The notes below the pieces were generated by a model. The model saw only the letters and a list, made by a program, of their open reading frames with translations, was not told where the DNA came from and did not search any database. The position numbers were made by a program, and so were the translations under genes. Positions 16,892 to 25,524 of a stretch of DNA of 64,000 bases are shown in pieces. Source of the stretch: Roseomonas aerilata DSM 19363 (GTDB taxonomy: Bacteria; Pseudomonadota; Alphaproteobacteria; Acetobacterales; Acetobacteraceae); assembly GCF_000711725.1 (NCBI RefSeq), contig NZ_JONP01000022.1, forward strand, positions 1 to 64,000, written 5' to 3'. Each line of letters opens with the position of its first letter. Within the stretch, counting starts at the first letter, position 1.

Positions 16892-16907
16892 GTCAAAAAG
16901 TTTTGAC
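16892..16907. promoter_or_regulatory. Palindrome upstream of the DUF892/DUF4142 unit
   Basis: GTCAAAA-AG-TTTTGAC is a perfect inverted repeat about 100 bases upstream of the start at 16793, and 32 bases from the stop of the M20 gene. On the minus strand it contains TTGACGGATAGAA, which could carry a -35 box. It could be an operator for the stress unit; there is no direct evidence for a specific regulator. Confidence 0.4.
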
Positions 16908-16938
16908 CGGCCGGATGCTCCGGCCGGGGAGGGATGAC

Positions 16939-18048
16939 CTATCGCTGCGCGAGAAGCCCCCGGAACAAGGGCACGGCGGCGGTCAGTTCCGCCACCGGTA
17001 CCCTCTCCCGCGGGGTATGCGCGAAGCCGATGTCCCCGGGCCCGAGCACCACGCAGGGCGCCAGCGCGTTCAGCCGCGTCGCGTCCGTGCCGAAGGGCAC
17101 GGTGCGGGCTGGCCGGCCTGTCGCCGCTGCCGCCGCCGCGACCAGCGGGTGGTCCGCCGGCAGCTCGGGAGGGGAACCGTCCACCACGAATTTCAAGGCG
17201 AGTCCCGCCCGCGCTGCTGCCGCCTTCACCGCCTCGATTACCGGCTCGGGCGCGAGGCCGCGGGAGTAGCGGAACTTCATCCGCGCCGTCGCGCGCGCCG
17301 CTGTCACGTTCAGCGCCGTGCCGTGGTTGTCGATCACGATGTTGAAGTCGGGGAAGGGCGGTTCGTAGGCCTCGTCCCAGCCCTCGCGGTCCTCACGCAG
17401 CCGGTCGTGCAGCGCGCGCATATCCGCGAGGAAGGGGATCAGCGCGAGATTCGCGTTCACGCCCTTGCCGGTGGAGGAATGCGCTTGGCTGCCCGTCGCC
17501 ACCGCCTCAAAGTTGACGGTGCCGCGGTGCCCGCGGATCGGTGCGAGGCCGGTCGGCTCCGCGACGATGATGCCGCGCAGCGCCGCGCGGCGGGCGAGGT
17601 CCGACCCCTCCGCGATGAGGGCTGCGCCGGCCTTCGTGGTCTCCTCGTCGGTCGAGAGCAGCAGCGTCACCGGCACGTCGGCGGGCAGTCCGCGCGCGGC
17701 GACGATGCAGGCGGCGACCGGCCCCTTCATGTCGGCCGCGCCCAGGCCGTGCATCATCCCCTCATCGTCCACGCGGCCGGAGAAGGGGTCCTCCTCCCAC
17801 CCTGTGTCGGGCACCGTGTCCATATGGCCCGAAAGCGCAAGGCCACCCGGCCCGCCGCGATGCGCGACGATGGCGCGCTTGGCCACGCCCGCCGCGTCCT
17901 CGTAGTCCAGCCGCTCGACCTCGAAATCGCCGAGCAGCGCCTCGATCCGCTCCGCCACCGGCAGGTTGGTCACGAAGGAGCGGCTGTCGATCCGGATGAG
18001 CTCGGCGGCGAGGGCGGCAACGGCTTCGGAATCGGTGCGATCGGTCAT
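16939..18048 (-). CDS. M20 family metallo-amidohydrolase (ArgE/DapE-like)
   Basis: A 369-residue zinc amidohydrolase of usual M20 length. Metal and catalytic motifs are present: SGHMDTVPDT (His and Asp), GLGAADMKG (bridging Asp), LLLSTDEETT (catalytic Glu pair), AEPTG, and the late His in GPGDIGFAHTPRE. The dimerisation lid is intact (RGTVNFEAVATGSQAHSS). It hydrolyses an N-acyl amino acid or a short peptide; acetylornithine or succinyl-diaminopimelate are typical substrates, but neither can be chosen from sequence. It is divergent from the threonine-synthase-like gene with 59 bases between starts. The start at 18048 (MTDRTDSE) is preferred to one 36 bases upstream. Confidence 0.85.
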   Translation of the reverse strand: MTDRTDSEAVAALAAELIRIDSRSFVTNLPVAERIEALLGDFEVERLDYEDAAGVAKRAIVAHRGGPGGLALSGHMDTVPDTGWEEDPFSGRVDDEGMMHGLGAADMKGPVAACIVAARGLPADVPVTLLLSTDEETTKAGAALIAEGSDLARRAALRGIIVAEPTGLAPIRGHRGTVNFEAVATGSQAHSSTGKGVNANLALIPFLADMRALHDRLREDREGWDEAYEPPFPDFNIVIDNHGTALNVTAARATARMKFRYSRGLAPEPVIEAVKAAAARAGLALKFVVDGSPPELPADHPLVAAAAAATGRPARTVPFGTDATRLNALAPCVVLGPGDIGFAHTPRERVPVAELTAAVPLFRGLLAQR

Positions 18049-18107
18049 GCCCGGGGGTATCCCTTGCGGGCCCCGCCACCGCAAGACAGGTTGCCGCCCG
18101 CTTTGTG

Positions 18108-19253
18108 ATGGAGGGATCCCTGGCCGCCTATCTCGACCCCCATAGCGGCCGCACCTGGCCGATCGAAACCCCGCGCTGGTGCGGCGAGGAGGGGCAGCCG
18201 CTCCTTCTGACGGATCTGCCGGGCATCGGCCGCGAGGCCATCGACCCCGCCGCCCCCGGCCTCTGGCGCTACGCCGCCGCCTTTCCCTTCCGCCCGCGCG
18301 AGCCGATCACGATGGGGGAGGGGCGCACGCCGCTGCTCCCGCGCCGGATCGGCGGCTTCGACGCGCTGCTGAAATGCGAGTGGCTGATGCCCACCGGCTC
18401 CTTCAAGGACCGTGGGGCCTCCGTCATGCTCTCCCTGCTACGCGACCAGGGGATCGCGGCGGTGCTGGAGGATTCCTCCGGTAACGGGGGCGCCGCCATC
18501 TCGACCTATGCCGCGGCCGGCGGGATGCGCGCGCGCATCCTCGTGCCGGACAGCACCTCCCCCGCCAAGACCGTTCAGTCCCGCGCGGCGGGGGCCGAGA
18601 TCCAGCTCACCCCAGGAAGCCGCCAGGATTGCGCGGAGGAGGCGCTGCGCCAGGGCCGCGACCCCGCCTCGGGCTTCTTCTACGCGAGCCACAACTGGCA
18701 CCCCTTCTTCCTCCAGGGGACCAAGACCCTCGCCTACGAGCTGTGGGAGGACCTCGGCTTCCAGGCGCCGGACGCGGTGGTGATCCCCTGTGGCGCCGGC
18801 TCCAACGTGCTCGGCTGCGACATCGGCTTCGGGGAGCTGCTGCGCGCCGGTGCCATCGACCGGCTGCCCCGGCTCTACGCCGCCCAGCCCGCGAATTGCG
18901 GGCCCATCGCGCGCGAAGCCCTGGGCCTGCCGCCCGCGGCAGCGCGCCCGACCATCGCCGAGGGCACGGCAATCGCCCAGCCGATCCGCCCGCGCGAGGT
19001 GCTGGCCGCCCTCCGGCGCAGCGGCGGCGGCGGCGTGCTGCTGGAGGAGGCGGAGATCGCCGAGGCCTCGCTCGCCCTCGCCCGCACCGGCATCTACGTG
19101 GAGCCCACCTGTGCCCAGGCGGCGGCGGCGCTCGGCAAGCTGGCCGCATCGGGCACGGTGCGCCCCGGCGAGCGCGTGGCGGTCATCCTCACCGGCACCG
19201 GACTCAAGGCGACGCCGCGCTATGCGGAACTCCTCGGGTTGGAAGCGGCCTGA
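18108..19253 (+). CDS. Threonine synthase-like PLP enzyme
   Basis: A 381-residue fold-type II PLP enzyme. It shows GEGRTPLLP, the PLP lysine in MPTGSFKDRGAS (about residue 103), SSGNGGAAIS (phosphate and cofactor contacts), PCGAGSNVLG and the C-terminal ILTGTGLKA. These match threonine synthase, which converts O-phosphohomoserine to threonine. The N-terminal region with PRWCGEEGQPL resembles ThrC variants of actinobacterial/archaeal type rather than the long E. coli form. A diaminopropionate lyase or related enzyme is less likely. The start can be ATG 18108 or GTG 18105; no clear ribosome site. A 12-bp hairpin follows the stop. Confidence 0.75.
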   Translation: MEGSLAAYLDPHSGRTWPIETPRWCGEEGQPLLLTDLPGIGREAIDPAAPGLWRYAAAFPFRPREPITMGEGRTPLLPRRIGGFDALLKCEWLMPTGSFKDRGASVMLSLLRDQGIAAVLEDSSGNGGAAISTYAAAGGMRARILVPDSTSPAKTVQSRAAGAEIQLTPGSRQDCAEEALRQGRDPASGFFYASHNWHPFFLQGTKTLAYELWEDLGFQAPDAVVIPCGAGSNVLGCDIGFGELLRAGAIDRLPRLYAAQPANCGPIAREALGLPPAAARPTIAEGTAIAQPIRPREVLAALRRSGGGGVLLEEAEIAEASLALARTGIYVEPTCAQAAAALGKLAASGTVRPGERVAVILTGTGLKATPRYAELLGLEAA

Positions 19254-19261
19254 CGCCAGCC

Positions 19262-19291
19262 TGCGGTCCGCGCGACAATGTTGCGCGGACC
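19262..19291 (+). terminator. Hairpin after the threonine-synthase-like gene
   Basis: GGTCCGCGCGAC pairs with GTTGCGCGGACC (one G-U pair) around an AAT loop, ten bases past the stop at 19253. There is no U tract directly after it, so it may act as a weak terminator or an mRNA-end stabiliser. Confidence 0.45.
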
Positions 19292-19477
19292 AGCCAATGA
19301 AGCGAAAGTAATGTGAAAAGAATTTCATCTGAATTGTTATGGAAGTGATAGAGCCATGACTTGGCCGCGCGGCCGCTGATCCGCCCGGTCATTTGTCTTG
19401 TATCTTTCATCTGCCCTATCTCTCCTCCCGAAACTCAGGGCCGACGCGCAGGGCCCCTGCTGCCCGGGAGGAGCCCC

Positions 19478-20800
19478 ATGATCCGACGCGCCCTATCCTT
19501 GCTCTACGTGCAGGTCCTCATCGCCATCGTGCTCGGCGTCGCCGTGGGCGTGATCTGGCCGCAGACGGGCGCGGCGATGCGCCCGCTGGGCGATGGCTTC
19601 GTCAAGCTCATCCGCATGATCATCGCCCCGGTGGTCTTCTGCACCATCGTCCACGGCATCGCCTCCGTGCGGGACGCGCGCAGCGTCGGGCGCGTCGGCC
19701 TGCGCGCGCTGCTCTACTTCGAGGTCGTCTCCACCTTCGCCCTCTTCATCGGTCTCGCCGTCGCGAAGATCTTCCGCACGGGCGAGGGCTTCAACATCGA
19801 CCCCAGCCAGATGAACGCGACGGCCATCCAGGGCTTTACCCAGCGCGCCGCGAACGACAGCGTCGCCGCCCACCTGATGGCGATCATCCCCGACACCTTC
19901 GTCAGCGCCTTCGCCAACGGCGACCTTCTCCAGGTGCTGCTGCTGGCGGTGCTCACGGGCTTCGCGATCAACGCCCTGCCCGAGCGCCTGCGCGAGCCGA
20001 TCTCCCACGCCGTGGATTCCCTCAGCGCCATCTTCTTCGGCATCGTCAGCATCGTCGTGAAGGCGGCGCCGGTGGGCGCCTTCGGCGCCATGGCCTTCAC
20101 CATCGGCGCCTACGGCTTCGGCTCCCTCGCGCGGCTCGCCGAGCTGGTGGCCACCTTCTACCTGACCGCCCTGTTCTTCGTGATCGTGGTGCTGGGCCTC
20201 ATCGCGCGCTTCTGCGGCTTCTCGATCTTCCGCTTCATCGCCTACATCAAGGAGGAACTGCTAATCGTCCTCGGCACCTCTTCCAGCGAGAGCGTGCTGG
20301 CGCAGATCATGCGCAAGATGGAGGCGCTCGGCGCCTCGCCGAAGGTCGTCGGCATCACCGTGCCACTGGGCTACTCCTTCAACCTCGATGGCACGAACAT
20401 CTACATGACGCTGTCGACGATGTTCCTTGCCTACGCCACCAACACGCACCTCACCTTCGGGCAGGAGATGACGATCCTGCTGGTGGCGATGCTGACCTCC
20501 AAGGGCGCCTCCGGCGTCACGGGCGCGGGCTTCATCACGCTCGCCGCCACGCTCTCCGTCATCCCGGACATCCCCATCGCGGCGCTCGCGGTGCTGATCG
20601 GCATCGACAAGTTCATGAGCGAGGTCCGCGCGCTGACCAACCTCGTGGGCAACGGCGTCGCCTGCCTCGCCATCTCGCGCTGGGAAGGCGAACTCGACCC
20701 GGTGAAGCTGCGCAACGCCATGGGCAGCCAGCCCATCGCCGGCGCCGGGCCGCAGCCGGTGCCGGTGGGGCCGCTTCCGGTGGCGAAGAGCGGGGACTGA
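19478..20800 (+). CDS. dctA: C4-dicarboxylate:cation symporter DctA
   Basis: A 440-residue inner-membrane carrier of the glutamate/dicarboxylate symporter (DAACS) family. It imports succinate, fumarate or malate with protons or sodium. Seen: eight or so hydrophobic spans, the serine-rich re-entrant loop LGTSSSES, the NLDGTNIYM motif of TM7, and [10 protein letters not shown] in the second re-entrant loop. The start at 19478 has GGGAGGAG eight bases upstream. The 224-base region before it is unusually AT-rich in its middle (19300-19350) and probably holds the promoter; I see no convincing sigma-54 -24/-12 element. It converges on the TRIC gene with one copy of the dispersed repeat between them. 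Confidence 0.92.
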   Translation: MIRRALSLLYVQVLIAIVLGVAVGVIWPQTGAAMRPLGDGFVKLIRMIIAPVVFCTIVHGIASVRDARSVGRVGLRALLYFEVVSTFALFIGLAVAKIFRTGEGFNIDPSQMNATAIQGFTQRAANDSVAAHLMAIIPDTFVSAFANGDLLQVLLLAVLTGFAINALPERLREPISHAVDSLSAIFFGIVSIVVKAAPVGAFGAMAFTIGAYGFGSLARLAELVATFYLTALFFVIVVLGLIARFCGFSIFRFIAYIKEELLIVLGTSSSESVLAQIMRKMEALGASPKVVGITVPLGYSFNLDGTNIYMTLSTMFLAYATNTHLTFGQEMTILLVAMLTSKGASGVTGAGFITLAATLSVIPDIPIAALAVLIGIDKFMSEVRALTNLVGNGVACLAISRWEGELDPVKLRNAMGSQPIAGAGPQPVPVGPLPVAKSGD

Positions 20801-20840
20801 TACCGTCCCTTGCGGAAGTCCCGATCTGGCCGGTGCGGGT

Positions 20841-21086
20841 GACTCCAGAGAGGGCGCTGCCCTCTCCGGACCTCGCCCGCCAAGGGCCTGAGGCCCTTGG
20901 ATCCCCATCCGGCTGTCGCGGATGCGATGATTGAGTGGCGGCTTTTTCTCGATGCCTTCCCTGCCGAGGTAGTCGCCTCGGGTCCATGGCCCGGGGCGCA
21001 CCGGCCGCAGAGAATCTCAATTCGAAGAAAAAGATGATGGTGAGGGGTCTGGGGAGAGGAAGAATTCATTCTTCCTCTCCCCAGGA
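20841..21086 (-). repeat. Dispersed hairpin repeat, copy A
   Basis: One of four copies of a roughly 240-bp intergenic element. On the minus strand it runs: a 14-bp stem GGGGAGAGGAAGAA with a TGAA loop (21051-21082), a conserved CCATCATCTTTTTCTT tract, an imperfect GC-rich hairpin ending GACCCGAGGCG, a conserved ATCCGCGACAG region, CCAAGGGCCT/AGGCCCTTGG, and GGAGAGGGC/GCCCTCTCT. It lies 50 bases downstream of the TRIC stop in the same orientation as that gene, and also faces dctA. Most diverged 5' edge of the four. From first to last stem it spans 236 bases. Confidence 0.9.
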
Positions 21087-21135
21087 TTACGAGCGACGTC
21101 AGGCCAGGACCTGCCAACCGGCCCCGGCCAGGCTC

Positions 21136-21780
21136 TCAGGGTTCCTCGCCCCGCTCCGCCGCCGCCCCGCCATAGGCCGGCAGCGACCATCCGCCGCCCA
21201 GCGCCGCAGCACGGATGAGGAAGGCCAGCGCCGCGCCGGTGCCGATCGCGACCGTCCGCCCCGCGCCCATTGCCTCCAGTGCCACGAAGCCGCCTGCCCC
21301 GAGGGCCGCCGCCGTCGCGTAGATCTCGCGCCGGAGGATGAGGGGGATTTCCCCGCAGACCACATCGCGGATCAGCCCGCCGAAGCTGGCCGTCATCACG
21401 CCCATCAGCACGGCGACCCAGGGCGCGGCGCCCGCCCGCAGCGCCGCCTCCGCGCCGAGCACCGCGAAGACCGCCATGCCCGCCGCATCGGCCCAGAGCA
21501 GCAGCGCGACCCGCCGCTGCAGGGCGGGCGCCACGAAGAACACCGCCAGGGCGAAGCAGGCCGCGAGGATCGCGAGGTCCGGCCGCCCCAGCCAGGCCAC
21601 GGGAAGGCCGAGCAGCAGGTCCCGCAGCGCCCCGCCCCCGAAGGCCGTGACCCCCGCGACGAGGAGGAACCCCACCGGGTCCATCCGCTTGCGCGCCGCG
21701 GTCAGCGCGCCAGCCGTCGCAAAGGCCGCGGTGCCCACCCAGCCCAGCGCCTCGAGCGCGAGGTCGAAGGGTGCGGCCAA
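21136..21780 (-). CDS. TRIC-type cation channel / UPF0126 membrane protein (YicG-like)
   Basis: A 214-residue inner-membrane protein with two repeats of three helices plus a seventh, as in prokaryotic TRIC channels. Signature glycine-rich turns are present in both halves: VTAFGGGALRDLLLG and MTASFGGLIRDVVCGE. Family members form trimeric channels for K+ and other monovalent cations. It starts seven bases after the stop of the upstream MFS gene and is likely translated from the same transcript. Dispersed repeat copy A follows its stop. Confidence 0.88.
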   Translation of the reverse strand: MAAPFDLALEALGWVGTAAFATAGALTAARKRMDPVGFLLVAGVTAFGGGALRDLLLGLPVAWLGRPDLAILAACFALAVFFVAPALQRRVALLLWADAAGMAVFAVLGAEAALRAGAAPWVAVLMGVMTASFGGLIRDVVCGEIPLILRREIYATAAALGAGGFVALEAMGAGRTVAIGTGAALAFLIRAAALGGGWSLPAYGGAAAERGEEP

Positions 21781-21787
21781 GCCAGCC

Positions 21788-23026
21788 CTACTCGGCGGGA
21801 AGAGGGGAAGGCGCCCGCGCGGCGCGGAGCGCGCCGCCCCGCGCCGTGCCCGCGCAAAAGAGCGAGGCGACCAGCAGGGCCGCGACCGTCGGCATCACCA
21901 GCCAGGGGACGCCGTTGTCGAGCATAAGGCCGAAGGGCACCGGCGTCAGCGCACTGCCGAGCGGCAGGCCCGAGGAGATGAAGCCGAAGACCTTCCCCAT
22001 CTGCCCCGGAGGCGCGGCGTGCTTGACCATCACGTCCCTCGGCGTGCGCGAGGCGCCGAGTGACCCGCCCGCCAACAGCGCCACCAGGGGCAGCACCACG
22101 TCCGGCAGCGGCACCAGCCCAATGGCCAGCAGCAGCACGATGGAGAGCACCGTCAGACCGGTCACGAAGGTGAAGTGGCTTGTGTAGCGGTCCGCATACC
22201 ACCCGCCGACGAGCACCCCGCCCGTGGCGCCCACCACGTAGCCGGTGAGCGTGAGGGAGGAGACCGCCAGCGGCGTCGCCCAGAGCTTGTCCAGCAGGGC
22301 GACGAGGAAGGACTGCACGCCAACCCCCGCCATGGCGGAGAGGAGGAAGAAGGCGAAGAACATCAGCATGGTGCGTGACAGCAGCACCTCCCGCCCGAGG
22401 GGTGCGCCCGCCTTCTTCACTCGCACCTGGTCCTGCAGGATGCGGGACTGCATGACGATGGCGCCCACCACGGGCACGCCGACCAGCCCGGCCATCAGCA
22501 GCGCCGGCCGCCAGCCGAGGCCCATGGTCTGCGTCATCAGCCCGATCGCGAGCGGCGCCGCCGCGAAGCCGAGATTGCCGGTCAGGGTATGCATGGCGAA
22601 GGCCCGGCCGATCCGCGTCTCGCTGATGCTGCTGCCGAGGATGGCGTAATCGGCCGGGTGGATCACCGAGTTGCCGATGCCGGACGCGATCGCCAGCGCC
22701 AGGATCACCCAGTAGTTCGGCGCGAAGGCCATGGCCGCGATCGACAGGGCCATGAGCAGCGTGCCGCCCACCAAGAAGGGCCGTGCCCCGTGCCGGTCCA
22801 CAAGGAACCCGATGGGCGTCTGCAGCAGCCCCGTGGTCGCGGACATGAGTGCGATCGAGAGGCCCAGCACCGCGTAGGACACGCCAAACTCCTCCCGCCA
22901 GATGGGGAAGAGCGGCGCGAGACAGAGCAAGTAGAAGTGGGAAAGGAAATGCCCGGTCCCGATGAGCCCGATGATCCGCCAGTCCCGGTTGGGCTGGGCG
23001 CGGGCGGGGGCAGCGGCGTCGGTCAT
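21788..23026 (-). CDS. MFS transporter (fosmidomycin-resistance/NarK-like fold)
   Basis: A 412-residue carrier with twelve hydrophobic spans. The loop 2-3 motif appears as GFLVDRHGARPFLVGG, and an early HFLSHFYLLCLAPLFP segment resembles the Fsr-like branch of MFS. The substrate is not predictable. The start at 23026 (MTDAAAPARA) is preceded by GGGGG; a start 36 bases upstream adds residues unlike the family. It is first in a unit with the TRIC gene. A LysR-type regulator gene ends 57 bases upstream on the same strand. Confidence 0.8.
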   Translation of the reverse strand: MTDAAAPARAQPNRDWRIIGLIGTGHFLSHFYLLCLAPLFPIWREEFGVSYAVLGLSIALMSATTGLLQTPIGFLVDRHGARPFLVGGTLLMALSIAAMAFAPNYWVILALAIASGIGNSVIHPADYAILGSSISETRIGRAFAMHTLTGNLGFAAAPLAIGLMTQTMGLGWRPALLMAGLVGVPVVGAIVMQSRILQDQVRVKKAGAPLGREVLLSRTMLMFFAFFLLSAMAGVGVQSFLVALLDKLWATPLAVSSLTLTGYVVGATGGVLVGGWYADRYTSHFTFVTGLTVLSIVLLLAIGLVPLPDVVLPLVALLAGGSLGASRTPRDVMVKHAAPPGQMGKVFGFISSGLPLGSALTPVPFGLMLDNGVPWLVMPTVAALLVASLFCAGTARGGALRAARAPSPLPAE

Positions 23027-23082
23027 CCCCCAAAGCTGCGCCCGCGTCCCGAGCCCCGTCAAATGCGCGATTCGCAGACCCG

Positions 23083-23964
23083 TCAGGCGGCCAGTGGCGC
23101 CGCCTGCGGCACGGTCTCGCGGATGGCCGCGACCAGCGGGCCGGCCAGCGGCGCGAGGCGCGCGAGGTCGCCGAAAACCGCCATCTCCGCCACCCCGAGC
23201 GGCGGCAGTCCTTCCAGCGGCGCCAGCCCCTCGGGCAGGCCTGAGGCGCCGATGACCGTCGCGCCCAGCCCCGCCTGCGCCGCCGCGGCGACGCCGAGCA
23301 GGCTGGGAGAGGTATAGGTGATCTCGAAATCCATCCCAGCACGGGCGAGTGCGGCCAGGGCACGGTCGCGGAACATGCAGCCCGCCGGCAGCATGGCCAG
23401 CGGCAGGGGCCTTCCATCGGGCGGCGCCCAGCCGGGAGCGGCGGCCCAGATCACCGGCTCGGTCCAGAGAGGGGCGCCCTCGCTCTCCCCGTCCCGCCGC
23501 TTGCCGAGCACGAGGTCGAGCGACCCCGCCTCCATCGCCCGCCGCAACTCGTGGGAGCGCCCGACCTCCACCTCCAGCCGGATGCCGGGATGGGAGCGGG
23601 CGAAGCGGGCGAGGAGCGGGGCGAGGTTGCGCGGCACGAAGTGGTCCGCCACCCCCAGCCGCAGGTGCCCGGTGACAGGGGGCGCGACGAGGCGTCGCAC
23701 CGCTTCCTCGTTCAGGGCCAGCATCCGGCGGGCATAGGCGAGCAGCGTCTCGCCCTGGGGCGTCAGCGCCACGGCGCGGCTGGTCCGCTCCAGCACGCGC
23801 TTGCCGAGAAGCTCCTCCAACCGCCGGATCTTGAGCGAGATGGCGGACTGCGTGAGGCCGAGGGCCGGCGCCGCCGCGGTGAAGCCGCCGCGCTCCGCCA
23901 CCTGCACGAAGCAGCGGAGGAGGTCGAGGTCGAGGTCGGGGACGCGGCCCCTTGAATCACTCAT
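23083..23964 (-). CDS. LysR-family transcriptional regulator
   Basis: A 293-residue regulator of standard length. The N-terminal winged helix-turn-helix reads LDLLRCFVQVAERGGFTAAAP then ALGLTQSAISLKIRRLEELLG, the LTTR signature, followed by a linker helix and a periplasmic-binding-like effector domain opening GHLRLGVADHF. It lies upstream of an MFS-TRIC pair on the same strand, unlike the usual divergent layout, so its target is uncertain. The start could be 23973 or 23964; the shorter is chosen because homology starts just after it. Confidence 0.85.
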   Translation of the reverse strand: MSDSRGRVPDLDLDLLRCFVQVAERGGFTAAAPALGLTQSAISLKIRRLEELLGKRVLERTSRAVALTPQGETLLAYARRMLALNEEAVRRLVAPPVTGHLRLGVADHFVPRNLAPLLARFARSHPGIRLEVEVGRSHELRRAMEAGSLDLVLGKRRDGESEGAPLWTEPVIWAAAPGWAPPDGRPLPLAMLPAGCMFRDRALAALARAGMDFEITYTSPSLLGVAAAAQAGLGATVIGASGLPEGLAPLEGLPPLGVAEMAVFGDLARLAPLAGPLVAAIRETVPQAAPLAA

Positions 23965-24037
23965 GGGGCGCAAGCTGCGCCGCGCCCCATGAGCCCGTCA
24001 ACGAAAGCCCGGCCGATCGATGAGCCGGGCTGATGGC

Positions 24038-24865
24038 TCAGACGTCCTCGTCGAAACCGCCGGCGTCGTCATAGCCAGCCGCATCGTCGTAGCCGCCACC
24101 GTTATCGACGCTAGAAGCGTCATTGTAGCTGGCCGCGTCGTTCCCCCAGCCGCCCTGGTCCGACACCGGCGAGGCATCGTTCCCAGCCGAGCCCGGATCG
24201 GTCCAGGGCGAGGAGGAGGGCGTGTTCACCGCCTGCTCCCCGAAGCCACCCGCGCCACCGGCATCGGCGGTCGGCGTGGCCCCCGCAGCTGCCGTTGCCG
24301 CGTGCGCCCCGCCGCCGGAGAACATGCCCATCATCATGTTGCCCAGCACCATGCCGCCCGCGACGCCGGCCGCGGTGGTCAGCGCCGTCCCGAGGAAGCC
24401 GCTGCCGCCGCCGCCCTGCTGCATCATGCCGGGGCTCATCGCGCCCATGGGTGGCTGGATCGGCTGGGGGCGCGGGGTCATCGGTACCTGCTGGGGCCGG
24501 CCGCCGCCGAACATGCCGCCGAAGAGCCCGCCGCGGGACCCCTGGGCCTGGGCTTGCGCCTGCCGCTGCGTGTTCTCCAGCTGCCACTCCAGCTCCTGGA
24601 TGCGGTTCTGGGCCTGCACCAGCGCCGCTTCCTGCACGAAGGCGGTCTGGGTGATGCGGTAGCGCGCCTCCGGGTAGCGGGTGAACAGGTCAGCGATCAG
24701 CCGGTCGGCCTCCGGGTCCACCGGCGGCAGGTTCGGCGCCGCCTGGGTGTTCGGGACGCTGCGCGCCCCCCAGGGCCCGGCGGAGGTCGCGGCCGGCTGC
24801 GCGGCGGCAGCGCCTGAAACGCGCTCCACGTAGCCGGAGATAATGCGGCGCTCTTCCTCGGTCAT
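24038..24865 (-). CDS. DUF2076 protein (periplasmic ligand-binding sensor-like)
   Basis: A 275-residue protein with the DUF2076 N-terminal pattern: MTEEERRIISGYVERV, DPEADRLIADLFTRYPEARYRITQTAFVQEAAL, and a coiled-coil segment AQNRIQELEWQLENTQ. Next come a Gly/Met/Pro-rich stretch, a hydrophobic Gly-rich helix (FLGTALTTAAGVAGGMVLG), and an acidic C-terminal tail with repeated GGYDDAAGYDDAGG-like units. The family has been annotated as ligand-binding sensor, but no function is established. Start 24865 gives AAGGAG a spacing of about 11 bases; the ATG at 24874 would be too close to it. Confidence 0.75.
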   Translation of the reverse strand: MTEEERRIISGYVERVSGAAAAQPAATSAGPWGARSVPNTQAAPNLPPVDPEADRLIADLFTRYPEARYRITQTAFVQEAALVQAQNRIQELEWQLENTQRQAQAQAQGSRGGLFGGMFGGGRPQQVPMTPRPQPIQPPMGAMSPGMMQQGGGGSGFLGTALTTAAGVAGGMVLGNMMMGMFSGGGAHAATAAAGATPTADAGGAGGFGEQAVNTPSSSPWTDPGSAGNDASPVSDQGGWGNDAASYNDASSVDNGGGYDDAAGYDDAGGFDEDV

Positions 24866-24947
24866 GTCCCTCATGGCTCCTTGCGGCGGGCAGTTCCCGC
24901 GACGGGCGCGAGATGGCCCGGCGGGGGAAACCTTTCAAGATGTTAAT

Positions 24948-25391
24948 CTAAGCCCCGGCGGGAATCCGGTTCGGCAGGCCGAGCGGCCCCCACTCGATGA
25001 CCGGGCAGCGGTCCATGACGATCGTCACCCCCGCCGCCCGCGCCCGCTCCGCCGCCGCGTCGTCCCAGACGCCAAGTTGCAGCCAGACCGACTTGGCGCC
25101 CAGCCGGATGGCCTCGTCCACCACGGCGCCCGCGTCCTCGCTGCGGCGGAAGACATCCACCATGTCGAGCGGCGCCGCGTCCTCGAGGGAGGCGACGGAC
25201 TGCATCCCGTGCACGCTCCGCCCGCCGAGGGCCGGGTTCACGGGGATGGCGGTGTAGCCGCGCCCGAGCAGGAAGCTGAAAACGCCATTCGAAGGCCGCC
25301 CCGGCTTGTCGGAAGCCCCGACCACCGCGATTCGCCGCGTCCTCAGCAAGAGGTCGCGCACCTGGTCGTTGCTCAAGCCGTCCCGTGCCAT
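24948..25391 (-). CDS. CoA-binding domain protein (YccU-like)
   Basis: A 147-residue Rossmann-fold protein. It opens with RIAVVGASDKPGRPSNGVFSFL and has GYTAIPVNP, VDVFRR, and the later LGAKSVWLQLGVWD and MDRCPVIEW, the typical succinyl-CoA-synthetase-like CoA-binding pattern. The family binds CoA but its cellular role is undefined. A GAGGAGG site lies six bases from the ATG at 25391. It is a single gene, divergent from the GH17 gene. Confidence 0.88.
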   Translation of the reverse strand: MARDGLSNDQVRDLLLRTRRIAVVGASDKPGRPSNGVFSFLLGRGYTAIPVNPALGGRSVHGMQSVASLEDAAPLDMVDVFRRSEDAGAVVDEAIRLGAKSVWLQLGVWDDAAAERARAAGVTIVMDRCPVIEWGPLGLPNRIPAGA

Positions 25392-25524
25392 GCCGTGCCT
25401 CCTCGATTCCGGCAGGGGCAGTTGGGGCGGCGGGAGCACGGTTCCAATGGGCCGTTTCAATGCGGCAGCAATCCGGCGGCCTCTGCCTTCCGCGGGCCAC
25501 GTGGCGCCGCTACACCGATGGCCC

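Noticed and set aside
20841-21086. Insertion sequence or CRISPR reading of the dispersed repeats
   Set aside because: No transposase, no clear terminal inverted repeats or target duplication, and copies are kilobases apart rather than in an array.
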